DNA of 14,738 nucleotides, taken from NCBI GenBank assembly GCA_024640185.1, contig JAHEFN010000019.1:1-14738 (forward strand). Reading direction: 5' to 3'. The DNA comes from Gemmatimonadota bacterium. Lineage in GTDB: Bacteria; Gemmatimonadota; Gemmatimonadetes; Gemmatimonadales; GWC2-71-9. A program made the translations under genes and the position numbers. Shown one piece after another: positions 13,882 to 14,738 of this stretch (position 1 is the stretch's first letter; every line of letters begins with the position of its first letter). The notes beneath the pieces are model-generated. The model worked only from the letters and a program-made list of their open reading frames with translations. It was not told where the DNA came from and did not search any database.

Positions 13882-14738
13882 TCATCGGGGGCGATGCAGC
13901 ACAGCCCCGGCAAGATCGGCCCACAGGGTGTCCGAGACGGGCGACCAGTCGAGCCAATCCCGCCAGACGAACGGCGCGTTCAGTGCCACGATGCTGCCTG
14001 GAATCCGACCGCATCCGTACGAGTAGCTGAGAAATGCGGCGTGTGGACGGGCAAGGTCCCCGACCCCGCCGAGATACGCACAGGGCACATCCACGACCGT
14101 CGGCGCTGCCACCGCGGTCGTGAACCGCCGTGCGATGGCATAGTCGCGCAGTTCATCCGCCCGAACGGGAAGCCTTCTTGGCCCAGTTGGGGGGCCGAGC
14201 ACGAAGAGGGTATCCTCGACGGTCAGCGAGACGAGTGTCCTCGCCAGGCCTTCGTTGAGGTATGCCGCAGCCGCCGCGGTCTCCGTCGAGCGCGCCGCGG
14301 GGATGGCGGCATAGCCCACCACCACCACGGCCCCGAGCACACCCACCACCCGACGCCCGCCACCTCGGCGGTACAGCTCATCCGCGGCTGCCCCGAGCAA
14401 GAGGGCCGGGCCGACAAAGAGCGGCAGGGCGTAGAAGGCATCGAACTTCGGCCACGGCAGGTACGCCAGTGCGCCCAGGACCGGCACCCCGAACCCCAGC
14501 CCCAGGGCCAGACCCAACCGACGCCTCGACACCCCCCTCCGGAGTGCCGCCATGAACCCGAGGGCTGCCACCAGGAGCGCCGCCACGTTCGCCGGGTAGA
14601 GGAGGCTGAGGGCGGCCCTCCCCTCCGAGCGCACCGGGAGCAGCGATGCCACCAGGTTGGACCAGAGGTGGGAGAGGGTGAGGGCCCCCGACCCGTACGC
14701 CATGCCGTAGCCCGTGGCCCGATCCCCCGTCCGCACCC
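13882..14738 (-). CDS. Polytopic membrane protein, C-terminal part (start outside window)
   Basis: The frame is open to the right edge. The first in-frame candidate at 14736 is a GTG only two bases from the edge, so the true start is almost certainly further right. Visible are about four hydrophobic helices (roughly residues 42-66, 74-94, 101-118 and 128-148 counted from that GTG). The PKFDAFYALPLFVGPALLLGAAADELYRRGG segment resembles the last membrane segments of GT-C type glycosyltransferases. A soluble, probably extracytoplasmic domain of ~135 aa follows, with two cysteines (VPCAY and YGCGR) and a Trp-rich WRDWLDW patch. I cannot name the family. A role beside the TMTC-like genes in envelope glycosylation is possible but unproven; it is convergent with them. 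Confidence 0.6.
   Translation of the reverse strand, partial: VRTGDRATGYGMAYGSGALTLSHLWSNLVASLLPVRSEGRAALSLLYPANVAALLVAALGFMAALRRGVSRRRLGLALGLGFGVPVLGALAYLPWPKFDAFYALPLFVGPALLLGAAADELYRRGGGRRVVGVLGAVVVVGYAAIPAARSTETAAAAAYLNEGLARTLVSLTVEDTLFVLGPPTGPRRLPVRADELRDYAIARRFTTAVAAPTVVDVPCAYLGGVGDLARPHAAFLSYSYGCGRIPGSIVALNAPFVWRDWLDWSPVSDTLWADLAGAVLHRPR

Noticed and set aside
1..14738. CRISPR arrays, insertion sequences, tRNA or rRNA genes, phage genes
   Set aside because: No spaced direct repeats, transposase motifs, cloverleaf-like sequences or rRNA-like segments were seen by eye on either strand.

Overview
The window is GC-rich bacterial chromosome with densely packed, overlapping genes. A Gram-negative (diderm) type IV pilus system sits directly against aroC-aroK-topA, and two TMTC-like membrane/TPR proteins lie beside the pilins. 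GC content, short overlapping genes and this gene order suggest a member of the Gemmatimonadota or a related diderm lineage. That placement is inference; no rRNA or other taxonomic marker is present.

Positions 1-10306 are read entirely on the minus strand, so the order of transcription is right to left. Two tandem type IV pilin genes (pilA2, then pilA1) come first, each followed by a hairpin terminator. Next come three small overlapping minor-pilin-like genes (PilV/GspI-, PilW/GspJ- and PilX/GspK-like). After a regulatory gap of about 180 bases comes the complete pilM-pilN-pilO-pilP-pilQ alignment operon: a cytoplasmic actin-like protein, two inner-membrane proteins, a lipoprotein and the outer-membrane secretin. 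After another hairpin come aroC and aroK (the last shikimate-pathway step and shikimate phosphorylation) and topA, which runs off the left edge.

From 10577 rightwards the plus strand carries two tandem, translationally coupled paralogues of the TMTC type (multi-spanning GT-C-like membrane domain plus C-terminal TPRs). They are divergent from pilA2. A convergent minus-strand polytopic membrane protein is cut by the right edge.

The regulatory DNA is informative. Upstream of pilA2 there is a near-consensus sigma-54 -24/-12 element, and a weaker one lies upstream of pilM. The two pil promoter regions also share a 23-base element (18 of 23 identical). The pilA2 leader can form a long hairpin near its predicted 5' end. 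The main functional hypothesis is that the TMTC-like pair next to the pilins modifies surface or pilus proteins by glycosylation. This is inferred from family and position only. No rRNA, tRNA, insertion sequence or CRISPR array was seen.
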